This document shows, piece after piece, positions 18,224-28,365 of a stretch of DNA of 64,000 bases (its first letter is position 1; every line of letters begins with the position of its first letter). The position numbers and the translations under genes are program-made. The DNA is from Maledivibacter halophilus. Lineage in GTDB: Bacteria > Bacillota > Clostridia > Peptostreptococcales > Caminicellaceae. The stretch is from assembly GCF_900167445.1 (NCBI RefSeq), contig NZ_FUZT01000008.1, positions 124,001-188,000 on the forward strand. The letters run 5' to 3'. The notes beneath the pieces are model-generated. The model saw only the letters and a list, made by a program, of their open reading frames with translations. It was not told where the DNA came from and made no database searches.

Positions 18224-19528
18224 CTATATTTTTATTATTTCACCAATCACAGTATCATTTTCTATTTTGTTTAACCTCGTTTTAATTATTTTTCCTATTA
18301 CATTGTCTTCCCCTACAGCTGTTACTCTAATGTAATTGGATGTTAATCCATCTACTATACCCTTCTCTTTACTATAATGATTCTCATATAAAACGTCTAA
18401 TTCATCATCTATAAATCTATTCATATATTTATACATTAATTCATTACCCAATTTTATCATTTTCTCACTTCGTTTATTCTTTATATCTCCGGGAACTTGA
18501 TTTTTAAATTTTGCTGCAGGTGTGCCCTTTCTGGGGGAATATTTAAAAACATGTATCATACTAAAGGCCATTTCCCTAACAAATCCATAAGTCGTCATAA
18601 ATTCTTCTTCTGTTTCACCTGGAAATCCAACAATTATATCAGTAGTTATTGCAATATCTGGAATCTCTCTACGTAAATTATTAATAATTTTTCTATACTC
18701 TTCAGTAGTATATCTCCTATTCATTCGCTTTAAAGTCTCATTACATCCACTTTGAAGGGATATATGAAGATGAGGGCAAAACTTTGGAAGAGCTTCTATT
18801 TCTCCAATAAAATCCTCTGTAAGCAAAGTAGGCTCTACAGAACTTAGTCTTATTCTTTCTATACCTTCTACATCATGAACTTTCTTTATGACATCTATTA
18901 ATGTACCCTTCTTTAAGTCTTTACCATAGGATGCTATATGAATACCTGTTAAAACTATTTCCTTAAATCCATTTTTAGCAAGTCTATTAACTTCTGATAT
19001 AATATTTTCAAGTTTCCTGCTCCTTATTGGCCCCCTGGCATATGGAATGATACAATATGAACAGTATCTGTTACATCCCTCTTGAATTTTTAAAAAAGCC
19101 CTTGTCTTTCCCTTGACTTTTTCTATTGATAATTCTTCAAAATCTTTAACTTCCATAATATCATCAACATAGTTTATTTTTTCATTTTTATCAATTGTCT
19201 GGACCAATTCTACAATTTTATTTCGCTCATTGGTACCCAGTACAAGATTTACCCCTTCAATCTCCATTACTTCCTCAGGAGCTGTCTGGGCATAGCATCC
19301 AACTACCACTACAATTGAATTAGGATTCCTTTTTTTTGATCTTCTAATAAACTGTCTAGACTTTCTGTCTCCCAAATTTGTTACAGTGCATGTATTAATA
19401 ACATAGACATCAGCTTTTTCACTATTTTCAACTACTTCATAATCATTTTTTTCAAAAAGCTCTATCATAGCCTCTGTATCATATTGATTTACCTTACAAC
19501 CTAAAGTATAAAAAGCTACCCTTTTCAC
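18224..19528 (-). CDS. mtaB: tRNA ms2t6A37 methylthiotransferase MtaB
   Basis: MtaB (434 residues) is a radical-SAM enzyme that methylthiolates t6A37 in tRNA for Lys. It has the N-terminal UPF0004 domain with three Cys (TLGCKVNQYD, NTCTVTN, GCYAQ), the radical-SAM cluster motif CNRYCSYC and a C-terminal TRAM domain. The start is GTG 19528; its ribosome-binding site GGAGGTAAC is formed by the last codons of rsmE, so the two are tightly coupled. Order prmA-rsmE-mtaB is as in Bacillus. Confidence 0.95.
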   Translation of the reverse strand: MKRVAFYTLGCKVNQYDTEAMIELFEKNDYEVVENSEKADVYVINTCTVTNLGDRKSRQFIRRSKKRNPNSIVVVVGCYAQTAPEEVMEIEGVNLVLGTNERNKIVELVQTIDKNEKINYVDDIMEVKDFEELSIEKVKGKTRAFLKIQEGCNRYCSYCIIPYARGPIRSRKLENIISEVNRLAKNGFKEIVLTGIHIASYGKDLKKGTLIDVIKKVHDVEGIERIRLSSVEPTLLTEDFIGEIEALPKFCPHLHISLQSGCNETLKRMNRRYTTEEYRKIINNLRREIPDIAITTDIIVGFPGETEEEFMTTYGFVREMAFSMIHVFKYSPRKGTPAAKFKNQVPGDIKNKRSEKMIKLGNELMYKYMNRFIDDELDVLYENHYSKEKGIVDGLTSNYIRVTAVGEDNVIGKIIKTRLNKIENDTVIGEIIKI

Positions 19529-20287
19529 TTAGTTACCTCCTAGATCTCCTAATTCATACATCAATATACTAGTAGTCACCAGACCTGCTGTTTCAGTTCT
19601 AAGTATTCTAGGTCCTAGACTTACAGATATTGCCCCAGAACTTACAAGATTTTCAACTTCATCTTTTGTAAAACCACCCTCAGGACCTATTATTATGCCT
19701 ACTTTTTTCACGCCTTTTCTATTGGCTACAACTTTTTTTATACCATTATCCTTTTCTTCTTCATAGGGGATGATAATCATATCAAAATCATCGAAAACCT
19801 TAATCAAATCCTGAATTTCAACCATACTACCTATTGTTGGTATTATACCCCTCTTACACTGTTTTGCAGCTTCATAGGCTATTTTCTGCCATCTCTCTAC
19901 CTTTTTCTCTTCAGAGGTTCTATCTTTTATTTTAACAACACATCTATCAGAAATAATAGGAATTATTTTTTTTACTCCTATTTCAACATTCTTCTGTATA
20001 ATCAAGTCCATTTTATTAGATTTAGGTATCGACTGAAACAATACTATTTCAATTGGTGCTTCAGTTTTCGATGTATATTTCCTTACTATTTTGCACTCTA
20101 TTTGTTTTTTATCAATATTCGAAATCTGTGCCAAATAGTCAATATTTTCTTTATTACATATTTCTATATTATCCCCCTCACTAAGCCTTAAAACTTTACT
20201 AATATGTTTTAAATCCTCAGGAGAATCTATTATTATTATGTTCTTTTCTTCAAAAACATTATTCTTATTAACAAAAAATCTATTCAT
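19529..20287 (-). CDS. rsmE: 16S rRNA m3U1498 methyltransferase RsmE
   Basis: RsmE (252 residues) methylates U1498 in 16S rRNA. It has an N-terminal PUA-like domain and a SPOUT fold with the knot motifs IIGPEGGFTKDEV and SLGPRILRTETA. Start ATG 20287 overlaps the end of prmA by eight bases. Its own final codons (Gly-Gly-Asn-stop) supply the ribosome-binding site for mtaB. Confidence 0.95.
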   Translation of the reverse strand: MNRFFVNKNNVFEEKNIIIIDSPEDLKHISKVLRLSEGDNIEICNKENIDYLAQISNIDKKQIECKIVRKYTSKTEAPIEIVLFQSIPKSNKMDLIIQKNVEIGVKKIIPIISDRCVVKIKDRTSEEKKVERWQKIAYEAAKQCKRGIIPTIGSMVEIQDLIKVFDDFDMIIIPYEEEKDNGIKKVVANRKGVKKVGIIIGPEGGFTKDEVENLVSSGAISVSLGPRILRTETAGLVTTSILMYELGDLGGN

Positions 20288-21230
20288 GCAAAACTTCCTT
20301 TTTCGATACTATTGCTGCCCATTCACCGAGCTTTTCCACATGTAGGATTCCTAATCCATTCTCTTTAAGGGCAAGAACCACTTCATCAACTTTATCCAAA
20401 ATAATACCAGAAGCAATAAATATGGAATCATCCTTCATAAATTTTCTTATATCATTTGCCAATATTATTATAATCTCTGCAATAATATTAGCCACAATAA
20501 TATCTGCTTTTCCCTTTACAACATCCATTAAATTTCCATTTTTTATTTCTACAATATCCTGAACAGAATTCATTTTGACATTAGATCTAGATACCTTGCA
20601 TGCTGTTTCATCGATGTCTACCGCAACTACTTTTCCCGCTTCCAGTTTAGCTGCTGCTATGGAAAGGATTCCGCTACCGCACCCAATATCATAAACTGTA
20701 TTGCCTTGTCTTATATATTTTTCCAATAATCTTATGCACATAGTTGTTGTTTCATGTGTTCCGGTTCCAAATGCCATTCCAGGGTCCAGCTCAATTATCT
20801 TTTCATTTTCTTTAGGCATATAGTCTTCCCATGATGGCTTTACAACTATTTTATTCCCAATCTTTTTAGGTTTATAGTATTTTTTCCAGGAATTTGCCCA
20901 ATCTTCTTCATAGACTTCAGCTATAGTCACCTGATTAGGCTCACTATTTTCATTTTCCATTGAAAGATTATGTACATTTTGCTTTATAAGTTCAATCTTA
21001 TCCGGCAGATCCTGGCTTTCCGGAAGATATCCCTTAACTACCGCACCCTCATAATCAATATCCAAGGAGTCTATATCAAAATAATCCCAGCTTGTCTCCT
21101 CCTTCATATTGATAATTAAGTCCTTGGGATCCTCAATAACAACACCTCCAACACCTACATCATAAAGAATATTACATACCGCCTCTACGTACTCACTTGT
21201 AGTTTTGATTGTAATCTCATTCCATTTCAT
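20280..21230 (-). CDS. prmA: Ribosomal protein L11 methyltransferase PrmA
   Basis: PrmA (316 residues) methylates ribosomal protein L11 with SAM. An N-terminal substrate-binding domain (about 1-130) leads to the class I methyltransferase core with LDPGMAFGTGTHETT and DIGCGSGILSIAA. ATG 21230 follows GGAGGGTAAATT. A good promoter lies 34 bases upstream, so prmA-rsmE-mtaB can be transcribed separately from the dnaK operon. Confidence 0.95.
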   Translation of the reverse strand: MKWNEITIKTTSEYVEAVCNILYDVGVGGVVIEDPKDLIINMKEETSWDYFDIDSLDIDYEGAVVKGYLPESQDLPDKIELIKQNVHNLSMENENSEPNQVTIAEVYEEDWANSWKKYYKPKKIGNKIVVKPSWEDYMPKENEKIIELDPGMAFGTGTHETTTMCIRLLEKYIRQGNTVYDIGCGSGILSIAAAKLEAGKVVAVDIDETACKVSRSNVKMNSVQDIVEIKNGNLMDVVKGKADIIVANIIAEIIIILANDIRKFMKDDSIFIASGIILDKVDEVVLALKENGLGILHVEKLGEWAAIVSKKEVLHE

Positions 21231-21263
21231 AATTTACCCTCCATAGCAAGCTTTTTCAAAATT

Positions 21264-21292
21264 ATTATACCCTAAGAACACATGTATTACAA
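21264..21292 (-). promoter_or_regulatory. Promoter of prmA-rsmE-mtaB
   Basis: On the minus strand TTGTAA (21287-21292), a 17-base spacer and consensus TATAAT (21264-21269). Confidence 0.8.
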
Positions 21293-21330
21293 AGAAAATT
21301 ATATAAAAATGCTAAAAAACATTTTGAACA

Positions 21331-21368
21331 ATTAACAAATCACCTAGCTTACTAGGTGATTTGTTAAT
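21331..21368. terminator. Long hairpin between dnaJ and prmA
   Basis: A perfect 17-pair stem (arms ending ATCACCTAG / CTAGGTGAT) with a four-base loop lies 80 bases after the dnaJ stop. The following minus-strand sequence is only moderately T-rich. It probably separates the dnaJ and prmA transcripts. Confidence 0.65.
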
Positions 21369-21447
21369 TAAAATCTTAACATCTTTTTTCTAAAGAACAT
21401 CAAAACTTGCAACCTGCAACTATAGAAGTCTTCCTAGAGACTTTCGT

Positions 21448-22590
21448 TCATATCCCAAAAACATCCTTTACTTTATCAAAGAAAGACTTTCTTTGCTGAT
21501 GTAAATCTTCTCCCATCTCTTCTGCAAATTTTCTTAATAAATTCTTCTGATCTTCATTTAGTTTTTTAGGAATCTCCACTACTACCTTAACGTATTGATC
21601 TCCTCTTCCGTTTCCATTTAATATTGGAACTCCTTTTCCCTTTAATCTAAATACTGTGCCACTTTGGGTTCCCTCAGGAATCTTATATTTTACTCTTTCG
21701 TCCAAGGTTGGAACTATTATTTCATCTCCCAATGCAGCTTGAACAAATGTAATGGGAATTTCACAGATAATATCATAATTATCTCTTTTAAATATCTTAT
21801 GGGGAAGCATTCTAATTACAAGATACAAATCTCCCGAAGGCCCCCCTTTAATTCCGGGCTCCCCTTCTCCTCTAAGGGTTATCACTGAGCCGTTATCAAC
21901 TCCTGCAGGAATCTTTACGCTAATTTTCTTTTTCTTTCTAACAGTACCTTTACCATTACACTCATCACATGGTTTATCTATTATAGTTCCTTCGCCATGA
22001 CAAACATCACATGTTCTAACATTGACAAATGAACCCAGTGGCGTTCTCTGAGAATATCTTACTTCTCCACTACCATTACATTTGTGACAAGTCTTCTTAC
22101 TGGTCCCTGGTTTAGCTCCTGTTCCACTACATTTTTTACATTCTTCATTTTTAGATACTTCAATTTCTTTATTTACACCAAAGGCTGCTTCTTCAAAGGA
22201 CAGATCAACTTGGATCTTAATATCAGGCCCTTTTTGTGGTCTGTTTTTTCTTCTGCCCGATGAAAATCCTCCACCAAACATATCAAAAATATCACCAAAT
22301 ATATCTTCAAAACCACCAAAGCCTGAAAATCCGCCGCCACCACCAAAGCCACCTTGACCATTTCCATTAACTCCAGCGTGGCCAAACTGATCATACATAG
22401 CTCTTTTTTCCTTATTGCTTAGCACCTCATAGGCTTCATTAGCTTCTTTAAATTTCTGCTCAGCATCTTTATCATCGGGATTTCTATCGGGATGGTATTT
22501 CATGGCCATTTTTCTATATGCCTTTTTTATGGTCTGCTCATCAGCATTTTTATCTACACCTAAAATCTCATAATAATCTCTTTTACTCAC
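21448..22590 (-). CDS. dnaJ: Co-chaperone DnaJ
   Basis: DnaJ (380 residues) stimulates the DnaK ATPase and delivers substrates. It has the J domain with [10 protein letters not shown], a Gly/Phe-rich linker (about 75-110) and four zinc motifs CxxCxGxG ([32 protein letters not shown]), then the C-terminal substrate domain. The start is GTG 22590 after AAGGCGGTAAG. A promoter at 22688-22717 allows expression apart from dnaK. Confidence 0.97.
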   Translation of the reverse strand: MSKRDYYEILGVDKNADEQTIKKAYRKMAMKYHPDRNPDDKDAEQKFKEANEAYEVLSNKEKRAMYDQFGHAGVNGNGQGGFGGGGGFSGFGGFEDIFGDIFDMFGGGFSSGRRKNRPQKGPDIKIQVDLSFEEAAFGVNKEIEVSKNEECKKCSGTGAKPGTSKKTCHKCNGSGEVRYSQRTPLGSFVNVRTCDVCHGEGTIIDKPCDECNGKGTVRKKKKISVKIPAGVDNGSVITLRGEGEPGIKGGPSGDLYLVIRMLPHKIFKRDNYDIICEIPITFVQAALGDEIIVPTLDERVKYKIPEGTQSGTVFRLKGKGVPILNGNGRGDQYVKVVVEIPKKLNEDQKNLLRKFAEEMGEDLHQQRKSFFDKVKDVFGI

Positions 22591-22687
22591 GTACTTACCG
22601 CCTTTCTTTTATGGTTGGTGAGTATTTATAAAGCTTTATATAACAATTGAATAACTTTTAATACTTGACACCTTAATTATTTATATT

Positions 22688-22717
22688 ATTATACCTTAAA
22701 ATCTTTAGTTTTTACAA
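22688..22717 (-). promoter_or_regulatory. Secondary promoter upstream of dnaJ
   Basis: On the minus strand TTGTAA (22712-22717), an 18-base spacer and TATAAT (22688-22693), inside the dnaK-dnaJ gap. No CIRCE accompanies it. Confidence 0.65.
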
Positions 22718-22776
22718 CCAATTTAATAAAAAGTGCCAATACATAACTTAATTCAGTCTTATAGTGTCAGTTTGAA

Positions 22777-22798
22777 GGCACCCACTCGGGTGCCTTAG
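22777..22798 (-). terminator. Hairpin after dnaK
   Basis: AAGGCACCC and GGGTGCCTT form a nine-pair stem with loop GAGT, nine bases past the dnaK stop. No T run follows, so partial attenuation or mRNA 3'-end protection is more likely than strong termination. Confidence 0.6.
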
Positions 22799-22806
22799 AT
22801 TAGTTA

Positions 22807-24660
22807 CTATTTATCGTCATCATCAACAACTTCATAATCTGCATCTACAACATTATCGTCATCTTTCTTTTGAGATTGCTCCTGAGAATCTCCAGCTTGG
22901 CCTTCACCTTGAGGGCCCTGACCTTGAGCTCCCTGGTACATCTTTTGAGCCAATACATGGAAGGCATTTGTAAGCTCTTCGGTTCCCTTATTGATTTCTT
23001 CTACATTATCTCCTTCTAAGGCTTTCTTTAGAGCTTTTAGCTTTTCTTCTATATTTGCTTTTTCATCACCAGAAACTTTGTCACCATGCTCTTTTAATGC
23101 TTTTTCAGCTTCATATACTAGAGAATCGGCCTTATTTCTAGCTTCAATAGCTTCCTTTTTCTTTTTATCTTCTTCAGCATGCTTTTCAGCTTCCTGAACT
23201 TTTTTCTCAATCTCATCATCAGTAAGGTTTGTTGATGCTGTAATAGTAATATTTTGTTCCTTACCAGTTCCTAAGTCTTTAGCTGATACATGTACTATAC
23301 CGTTGGCATCTATGTCAAAGGTAACTTCAACCTGTGGTATTCCTCTAGGTGCTGGTGGAATTCCAGTAAGTTGAAATCTTCCAAGAGTCGTATTATCCTT
23401 TGCCATTTGTCTTTCACCCTGAAGAACATGAATGTCAACAGCAGTTTGATTGTCTGCAGCAGTTGAAAATATTTGACTCTTCTTAGTTGGTATAGTAGTA
23501 TTTCTTTCAATTAGCTTTGTAAATACTCCACCTAAAGTTTCAATACCTAATGATAGGGGAGTAACATCAAGTAATAATAGATCCTTTACTTCACCAGTTA
23601 AAACTCCAGCCTGAATTGCAGCTCCTAGAGCAACACATTCATCGGGATTAACACCCTTGTATGGATCCTTGTTTAATATATTTTTTATAGCTCTTTGAAC
23701 AGCTGGTATTCTAGTAGAACCACCAACTAATATAACTTTATCTATATCAGAATGTGAAAGATTTGCATCTTTCATAGCCTGTCTAGTAGGTTCTAATGTA
23801 GCTTCAACTAAACTTGAAGATAGCTGCTCAAATTTTGCCCTTGTTAAATCTATATTTAAATGCAGTGGACCTGCTGCTGAAGCAGTAATAAAGGGTAAAT
23901 TAACATTAGTAGTTTGCACAGATGATAATTCTTTTTTTGCCTTTTCTGCAGCATCTTTAAGTCTTTGAAGTGACATATTGTCCTTACGCAAATCAATTCC
24001 ATGCTCTTTCTTAAATTCTTCAGCTAAGTAGTTTATAACGACTTCATCAAAGTCGTCACCACCTAGATGATTGTTACCCTTAGTAGCTAAAACTTCAAAT
24101 ACTCCATCTCCAAGTTCTAAGATAGATACATCAAAGGTTCCACCACCCAAGTCAAAAACTAATATTTTTTGACTTTCATTTTCTTTATCAACACCATATG
24201 CTAAAGAAGCAGCTGTAGGTTCATTAATAATTCTTCTAACATTTAGTCCTGCTATTTTACCAGCATCCTTTGTTGCTTGCCTTTGACTATCAGTAAAATA
24301 TGCTGGAACAGTAATAACTGCATCTGTAACTTTTTCCCCAAGGTAACTTTCTGCATCGGATTTTAATTTCATAAGTATCATTGCAGAGATTTCCTGAGGA
24401 GTATAATCCTTATCATCTATTTTTATTTTATAATCTGTACCCATATGTCTTTTAATTGACATTATTGTCCTATCAGGGTTTGTTATAGCCTGTCTTTTAG
24501 CAGTTTCTCCTATTAATCTTTCTCCTTCTTTTGAAAATGCAACGATTGAAGGGGTTGTTCTATTACCTTCTGCATTAGGTATAACTACAGATTCTCCGCC
24601 TTCCAAAACTGAAACACATGAGTTTGTAGTACCTAAATCAATTCCAATGACCTTTCCCAT
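22807..24660 (-). CDS. dnaK: Hsp70 chaperone DnaK
   Basis: DnaK (617 residues) is the ATP-driven Hsp70. The start [20 protein letters not shown] at ATG 24660 follows AAGGAGGAAAAAAAC. The nucleotide-binding domain spans about 1-355 (phosphate motifs [28 protein letters not shown]), the substrate-binding beta domain about 365-480, and the helical lid the rest, ending in the acidic [12 protein letters not shown] tail. It follows grpE in the CIRCE-controlled operon. Confidence 0.98.
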   Translation of the reverse strand: MGKVIGIDLGTTNSCVSVLEGGESVVIPNAEGNRTTPSIVAFSKEGERLIGETAKRQAITNPDRTIMSIKRHMGTDYKIKIDDKDYTPQEISAMILMKLKSDAESYLGEKVTDAVITVPAYFTDSQRQATKDAGKIAGLNVRRIINEPTAASLAYGVDKENESQKILVFDLGGGTFDVSILELGDGVFEVLATKGNNHLGGDDFDEVVINYLAEEFKKEHGIDLRKDNMSLQRLKDAAEKAKKELSSVQTTNVNLPFITASAAGPLHLNIDLTRAKFEQLSSSLVEATLEPTRQAMKDANLSHSDIDKVILVGGSTRIPAVQRAIKNILNKDPYKGVNPDECVALGAAIQAGVLTGEVKDLLLLDVTPLSLGIETLGGVFTKLIERNTTIPTKKSQIFSTAADNQTAVDIHVLQGERQMAKDNTTLGRFQLTGIPPAPRGIPQVEVTFDIDANGIVHVSAKDLGTGKEQNITITASTNLTDDEIEKKVQEAEKHAEEDKKKKEAIEARNKADSLVYEAEKALKEHGDKVSGDEKANIEEKLKALKKALEGDNVEEINKGTEELTNAFHVLAQKMYQGAQGQGPQGEGQAGDSQEQSQKKDDDNVVDADYEVVDDDDK

Positions 24661-24753
24661 GTTTTTTTCCTCCTTAAACAATTGTATATTTTAGTTTTTA
24701 AAATTAACTTAATACTAATAAGAAATAATAATTAGAATTAAGAATTAAGCTAA

Positions 24754-25347
24754 TTATTTTGATACAATTACCATACTAGGTCTAACAACCTTTGAATTTA
24801 ACATATATCCTTTTTGAAGAACCTTGGTAACAATATTATCATCAATACCTTCGCATTCTTCCTGCATAACTGCATGATGAAAATTGGGATCAAATTCTTT
24901 TTCAAGGGCCTCAATTTCTTCTACACCATGCTTATTTAATACATCCATAAGCTGCTTAAGTATCATTTTAATTCCATCTAACATTCCATCTGATTCATTA
25001 TTCTCTTCACCTGATTCAATAGCCCTTTCAAAATTATCTATAACAGGTAAGAGATCCAAAACTATTTTTTCACATCCAAACTTATAGATATCATTTTTTT
25101 CCTTTTCAAATCTTCTTTTAAAATTTTGAAAATCTGCTGAAAGTCTCATGTATCTATTTTTATAATCTTCCAGCTCTGCTTTTACAGCTTCAAAATCCTT
25201 GTTTTCACATTGATTTCCCTGTATCTCTTCTTGATTTTCCATTTCTTCTTTCGTAGCATCTAAATTGCTATTTATATCTTGATTCATTTTTTTTTCATCT
25301 TTTTCTTCCTTAGTTTCCATTCCCTTTTCCTTTATTGTATTTTCCAT
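24754..25347 (-). CDS. grpE: Nucleotide exchange factor GrpE
   Basis: GrpE (about 197 residues) releases ADP from DnaK. It has an acidic, Lys/Glu-rich N-terminal tail (about 1-55), a long coiled coil (about 55-110, YKNRYMRLSADFQNFKRR) and the C-terminal beta domain with HHAVMQEE and the typical GYMLNSKVVRPSMV ending. ATG 25347 is spaced from AGGTGG; an upstream GTG at 25359 is possible. The 264-base gap to the chaperonin gene holds no CIRCE. Confidence 0.94.
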   Translation of the reverse strand: MENTIKEKGMETKEEKDEKKMNQDINSNLDATKEEMENQEEIQGNQCENKDFEAVKAELEDYKNRYMRLSADFQNFKRRFEKEKNDIYKFGCEKIVLDLLPVIDNFERAIESGEENNESDGMLDGIKMILKQLMDVLNKHGVEEIEALEKEFDPNFHHAVMQEECEGIDDNIVTKVLQKGYMLNSKVVRPSMVIVSK

Positions 25348-25359
25348 TTCGTCACCCAC

Positions 25360-25611
25360 CTGAATAAATTCTTTGATAATTAATAAATTTTATATTTAAA
25401 TAAATATGAATTAATTTATAATTGAAACAGTTGTAATAATTTAAAGTTAAGATAATTACATATGAAATCATTACCCTTAATTTAGTTGTTTTGACAAATA
25501 TGTTTTAATTCTAGCTCTTTAGAGTTTTCTAAACTAGATATTGCAGGTAATTTTCACAAGAGATAATTATGCAATTTCCTAAATTAATACTACTAATATA
25601 TTGTGATTTTA
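25360..25611. other. Intergenic spacer between chaperonin gene and grpE
   Basis: This AT-rich spacer contains the repeat fragment ATTATGCAATTTCCT (about 25566-25580) and no gene, CIRCE or convincing terminator. Promoter-like pieces (for example TTGTCA) are present but weak. Confidence 0.4.
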
Positions 25612-27144
25612 TTAGTTTAATTGCTTTCCTCTAAGTATTAAATTTATTCTAAGGATAGCCTGGGCTATTTCTCCAGCTTTTTTTAATGCACTTGTTTTAA
25701 CATAAGTTGGATCAAATATTTTTTCTACAGGCATTTCTTTAATAGCTCCACTTTCAAAATCTATTGATAGAAATTTTTTATCCTCCAACCTAGTGGCAGT
25801 TATTATTTTTTCCATAATCTCTAGAGAATTAGATCCACTATTCTCTATCATCTGATAAAATGGCTTTTTAAGTGCTTCTATAACACAGTCAATGCCATAT
25901 TTCTCCATTCCATTTATATCTTCTCTATATTTTTTTAATAAACATGAAATATAAATCTCTAAAGCCCCACCTCCTGGAACAACCCCATTTTTCAATGCAA
26001 ACTGAAGAGATGCAGCAGCATCTTTAGCTATTCTTTCTTTTTCTCTGGTTATTTCACCAGTTGATGCAGCAATAATTATAGTGGCATAGGGTTTGCCATG
26101 GCCATTTTGAATTGCTATTTGCTCCTTTTCTAAGTCATAAACCACTCTATCAGCTTTGCCACAAGAACCATTTAAAACAGAAACATCTTTATTTAAAGCA
26201 GATTTTTTTAGAATTTTACAGCCACAATGCTTAGCTACTTTTATTAATTGACTATTTAAAACCCTATCAGCAATAGTAACATTACCATCTAAAAGAATCT
26301 GCATTGCCATAGGATTTATTCCTCTATTACATATGAGCAAATCAACTTTCATATTTACAATCTTTTCTGCAAATTCTTTAATCATTTCAACATTTTCAAA
26401 ATAATTGTTCAAACCAGCTTCAGTTGCTAAAAGCTCTTTTTTATTTTCCTCTACATCTAAGGAATCATCTAGTACCATAATTTTAGCATCATTTAAAACA
26501 CCATCTTCAAAATAATTTAATGGTTTTTTATCAATAACTACACCACTAATCACTTCATTATTTGTACCCTCGAAGGCTTCGATACAATCAGAAAATTTAA
26601 AACTATCATTACTTAGCACTTCATTTCCAATAATTTGGGCAGCACTAAAAACCATATCTGAAATCTCTTTATCTTCCCTAGCAGATATATATGCCACTTC
26701 TTTAAGTAAATGATAATTATTTTCTGTTATAATTATTTTTTCAGCTTCAATTATTTCTATAGATTTCTCAATTCCCTTTTTTATCCCTTGGATAACTTTA
26801 TGTATAGGAACACCCATATCAACCATTTTAAGAGCTTCATCAAGTAATGCTCCAGCTAATACAGTTAATGTAGTAGTACCATCTCCTACTTCCCTTTCCT
26901 GCCCCATAACCCCATTGATTAACAATCTAGCAGCAGGATGGGTGGTATTTATCTCATTTAATATTGTTACTCCATCATTCGTAATAATAGCATTTCCATA
27001 ATCATCTACTATCATGCAGTCCATTCCTTGGGGTCCAAGGGTACCCTTAACAGCTGACACAACGGAATTTATTGCATCAATATTGTTTTTAAGGGCTGAT
27101 AACCTCAGCTCAGTTTTGTCAAATCCATTATCATTATTCTTCAT
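25612..27144 (-). CDS. Archaeal-type (group II/III) chaperonin, TCP-1/thermosome family
   Basis: This 510-residue ATPase is a chaperonin subunit of the TCP-1/thermosome type rather than GroEL. Visible signatures are AVKGTLGPQGMDCMIVDD, ITNDGVTIL, the nucleotide motif EVGDGTTTLTVLAGALL, a KDAAASLQFALKNGVVPGGGA segment with the catalytic Asp of this fold, and an AQAILRIN C-terminal segment. I prefer ATG 27144 (MKNNDNGF) because AAAGGG is well spaced from it; another ATG lies five codons upstream. Family knowledge: group III chaperonins were first described from Carboxydothermus and also lie in dnaK loci. These form double rings with a built-in lid and need no GroES. Position between hrcA and grpE, behind CIRCE, implies heat-shock control by HrcA. 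Confidence 0.9.
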   Translation of the reverse strand: MKNNDNGFDKTELRLSALKNNIDAINSVVSAVKGTLGPQGMDCMIVDDYGNAIITNDGVTILNEINTTHPAARLLINGVMGQEREVGDGTTTLTVLAGALLDEALKMVDMGVPIHKVIQGIKKGIEKSIEIIEAEKIIITENNYHLLKEVAYISAREDKEISDMVFSAAQIIGNEVLSNDSFKFSDCIEAFEGTNNEVISGVVIDKKPLNYFEDGVLNDAKIMVLDDSLDVEENKKELLATEAGLNNYFENVEMIKEFAEKIVNMKVDLLICNRGINPMAMQILLDGNVTIADRVLNSQLIKVAKHCGCKILKKSALNKDVSVLNGSCGKADRVVYDLEKEQIAIQNGHGKPYATIIIAASTGEITREKERIAKDAAASLQFALKNGVVPGGGALEIYISCLLKKYREDINGMEKYGIDCVIEALKKPFYQMIENSGSNSLEIMEKIITATRLEDKKFLSIDFESGAIKEMPVEKIFDPTYVKTSALKKAGEIAQAILRINLILRGKQLN

Positions 27145-27184
27145 TTTATACCCTTTCATATATAGGATTTACATAGCAAAACTT

Positions 27185-27240
27185 AATTTATACATGTACA
27201 AATACTCAACGCTTTTGAGAGTTTTGAACATGTATAAATT
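27185..27240. repeat. 56-bp imperfect palindromic element, copy 1
   Basis: AATTTATACATGT and ACATGTATAAATT end a 56-base imperfect palindrome lying between hrcA and the chaperonin gene. By eye 50 of 56 bases match copy 2 at 40601-40656. It may act as an mRNA structure or be a miniature mobile element. Confidence 0.75.
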
Positions 27241-27276
27241 AATAACTTCCTATTATTTTCTCTTAAAACAATCTTT

Positions 27277-28305
27277 CTAAAGAATGTTATTATCGATATT
27301 ATTAGATAATGTATTTGTTAAATAATTTAAAACAGCTATAATTTTTGAATAATCCATTCTTGTGGGTCCTATAACTCCAACTTTTCCAATAATCTTTCCA
27401 TTTAATCTATATGTTGCAGTTATAATGCTACAATCATTTATTTCATCAATTTTATTCTCACTTCCAATTTTTATGCTCATATCTTCATTTGAATCATTTT
27501 TTAGCAAATCATAAACCAATTCTTTCTTTTCTAAAGCTGCAATAAATTTTTTAGCCTTATTTATATCAGTATACTCCGGCAAATTAAAAATGTTAGTTAT
27601 ACCATCTAAATAAATTTCACTCTCGCCTAAATCTTCTAAAGAATTTTGAAGCGTTGGTATTATTAAATCAATAGTTGTGCTATATTCAATTAATTCTCTC
27701 TTTATATTAGTAATAATTTCATCATCTAAATAAGCAATTGTTTTTCCTTTTAATTTGTCCTTTAGCAAATTAGACACCTTATTTAAAACATTTTGAGAAA
27801 CATTGCTTATTCTTAAAATAACATTTTTTACAACTCCGGTGTTTGAAACCAATATTAATAAGACTTTGTCACTGTCAACTTGAACCAGTTTAATATTTTT
27901 TAGTTTACTGTTTCTAAATTGTGCAGACAAACTCATGGAAGTTAAATTAGTAATTTGAGATAATATTTTAGATGTATTCTTTATCATGTCATCGATTTCT
28001 ACAATTTTATTTAGGAGCAAATCCTTTATAAATTTTTTTTGTTTATTCTCTAGCTCATATTCTCTCATCAAGCTATCAACATAAAGCCTATAGCCTAAAT
28101 CTGATGGTATCCTGCCTGAAGAAGTATGGGGCTGAACTAAATACCCTAGTTCTTCTAAATCAGACATTTCATTTCTTATTGTGGCTGAACTAACACCCAA
28201 ATTATATTTTTTAGCAATAGTTCTAGAACCAACTGGCTGAGCTGTGCAAATAAAATCATTTATTATAGCTTGTAATATTTTTAGTTTCCTTGCAACTAAA
28301 TCCAT
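27277..28305 (-). CDS. hrcA: Heat-inducible repressor HrcA
   Basis: HrcA (342 residues) represses class I heat-shock genes by binding CIRCE. The N-terminal winged HTH (LGVSSATIRNEMSDLEELGYL) is followed by the family motif HTSSGRIPSDLGYR, and the C-terminal GAF-like part ends with GVIGPTRMDY. ATG 28305 is spaced from GGAG; an in-frame TTG precedes it. It is the first gene of the operon hrcA-chaperonin-grpE-dnaK and is autoregulated through the adjacent CIRCE. Confidence 0.96.
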   Translation of the reverse strand: MDLVARKLKILQAIINDFICTAQPVGSRTIAKKYNLGVSSATIRNEMSDLEELGYLVQPHTSSGRIPSDLGYRLYVDSLMREYELENKQKKFIKDLLLNKIVEIDDMIKNTSKILSQITNLTSMSLSAQFRNSKLKNIKLVQVDSDKVLLILVSNTGVVKNVILRISNVSQNVLNKVSNLLKDKLKGKTIAYLDDEIITNIKRELIEYSTTIDLIIPTLQNSLEDLGESEIYLDGITNIFNLPEYTDINKAKKFIAALEKKELVYDLLKNDSNEDMSIKIGSENKIDEINDCSIITATYRLNGKIIGKVGVIGPTRMDYSKIIAVLNYLTNTLSNNIDNNIL

Positions 28306-28323
28306 ATTACCACTCTCCAATTG

Positions 28324-28350
28324 TTAGCACTCTCTTTAATTGAGTGCTAA
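28324..28350. promoter_or_regulatory. CIRCE operator (HrcA binding site)
   Basis: TTAGCACTC, nine bases, then GAGTGCTAA: a perfect copy of the CIRCE consensus, located 18 bases upstream of the hrcA start and downstream of the promoter. Confidence 0.98.
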
Positions 28351-28365
28351 AACATTCTTGATTTT

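Noticed and set aside
25360-25611. Second CIRCE or independent heat-shock promoter for grpE-dnaK
   Set aside because: No TTAGCACTC-N9-GAGTGCTAA match and no well-spaced hexamers were found.
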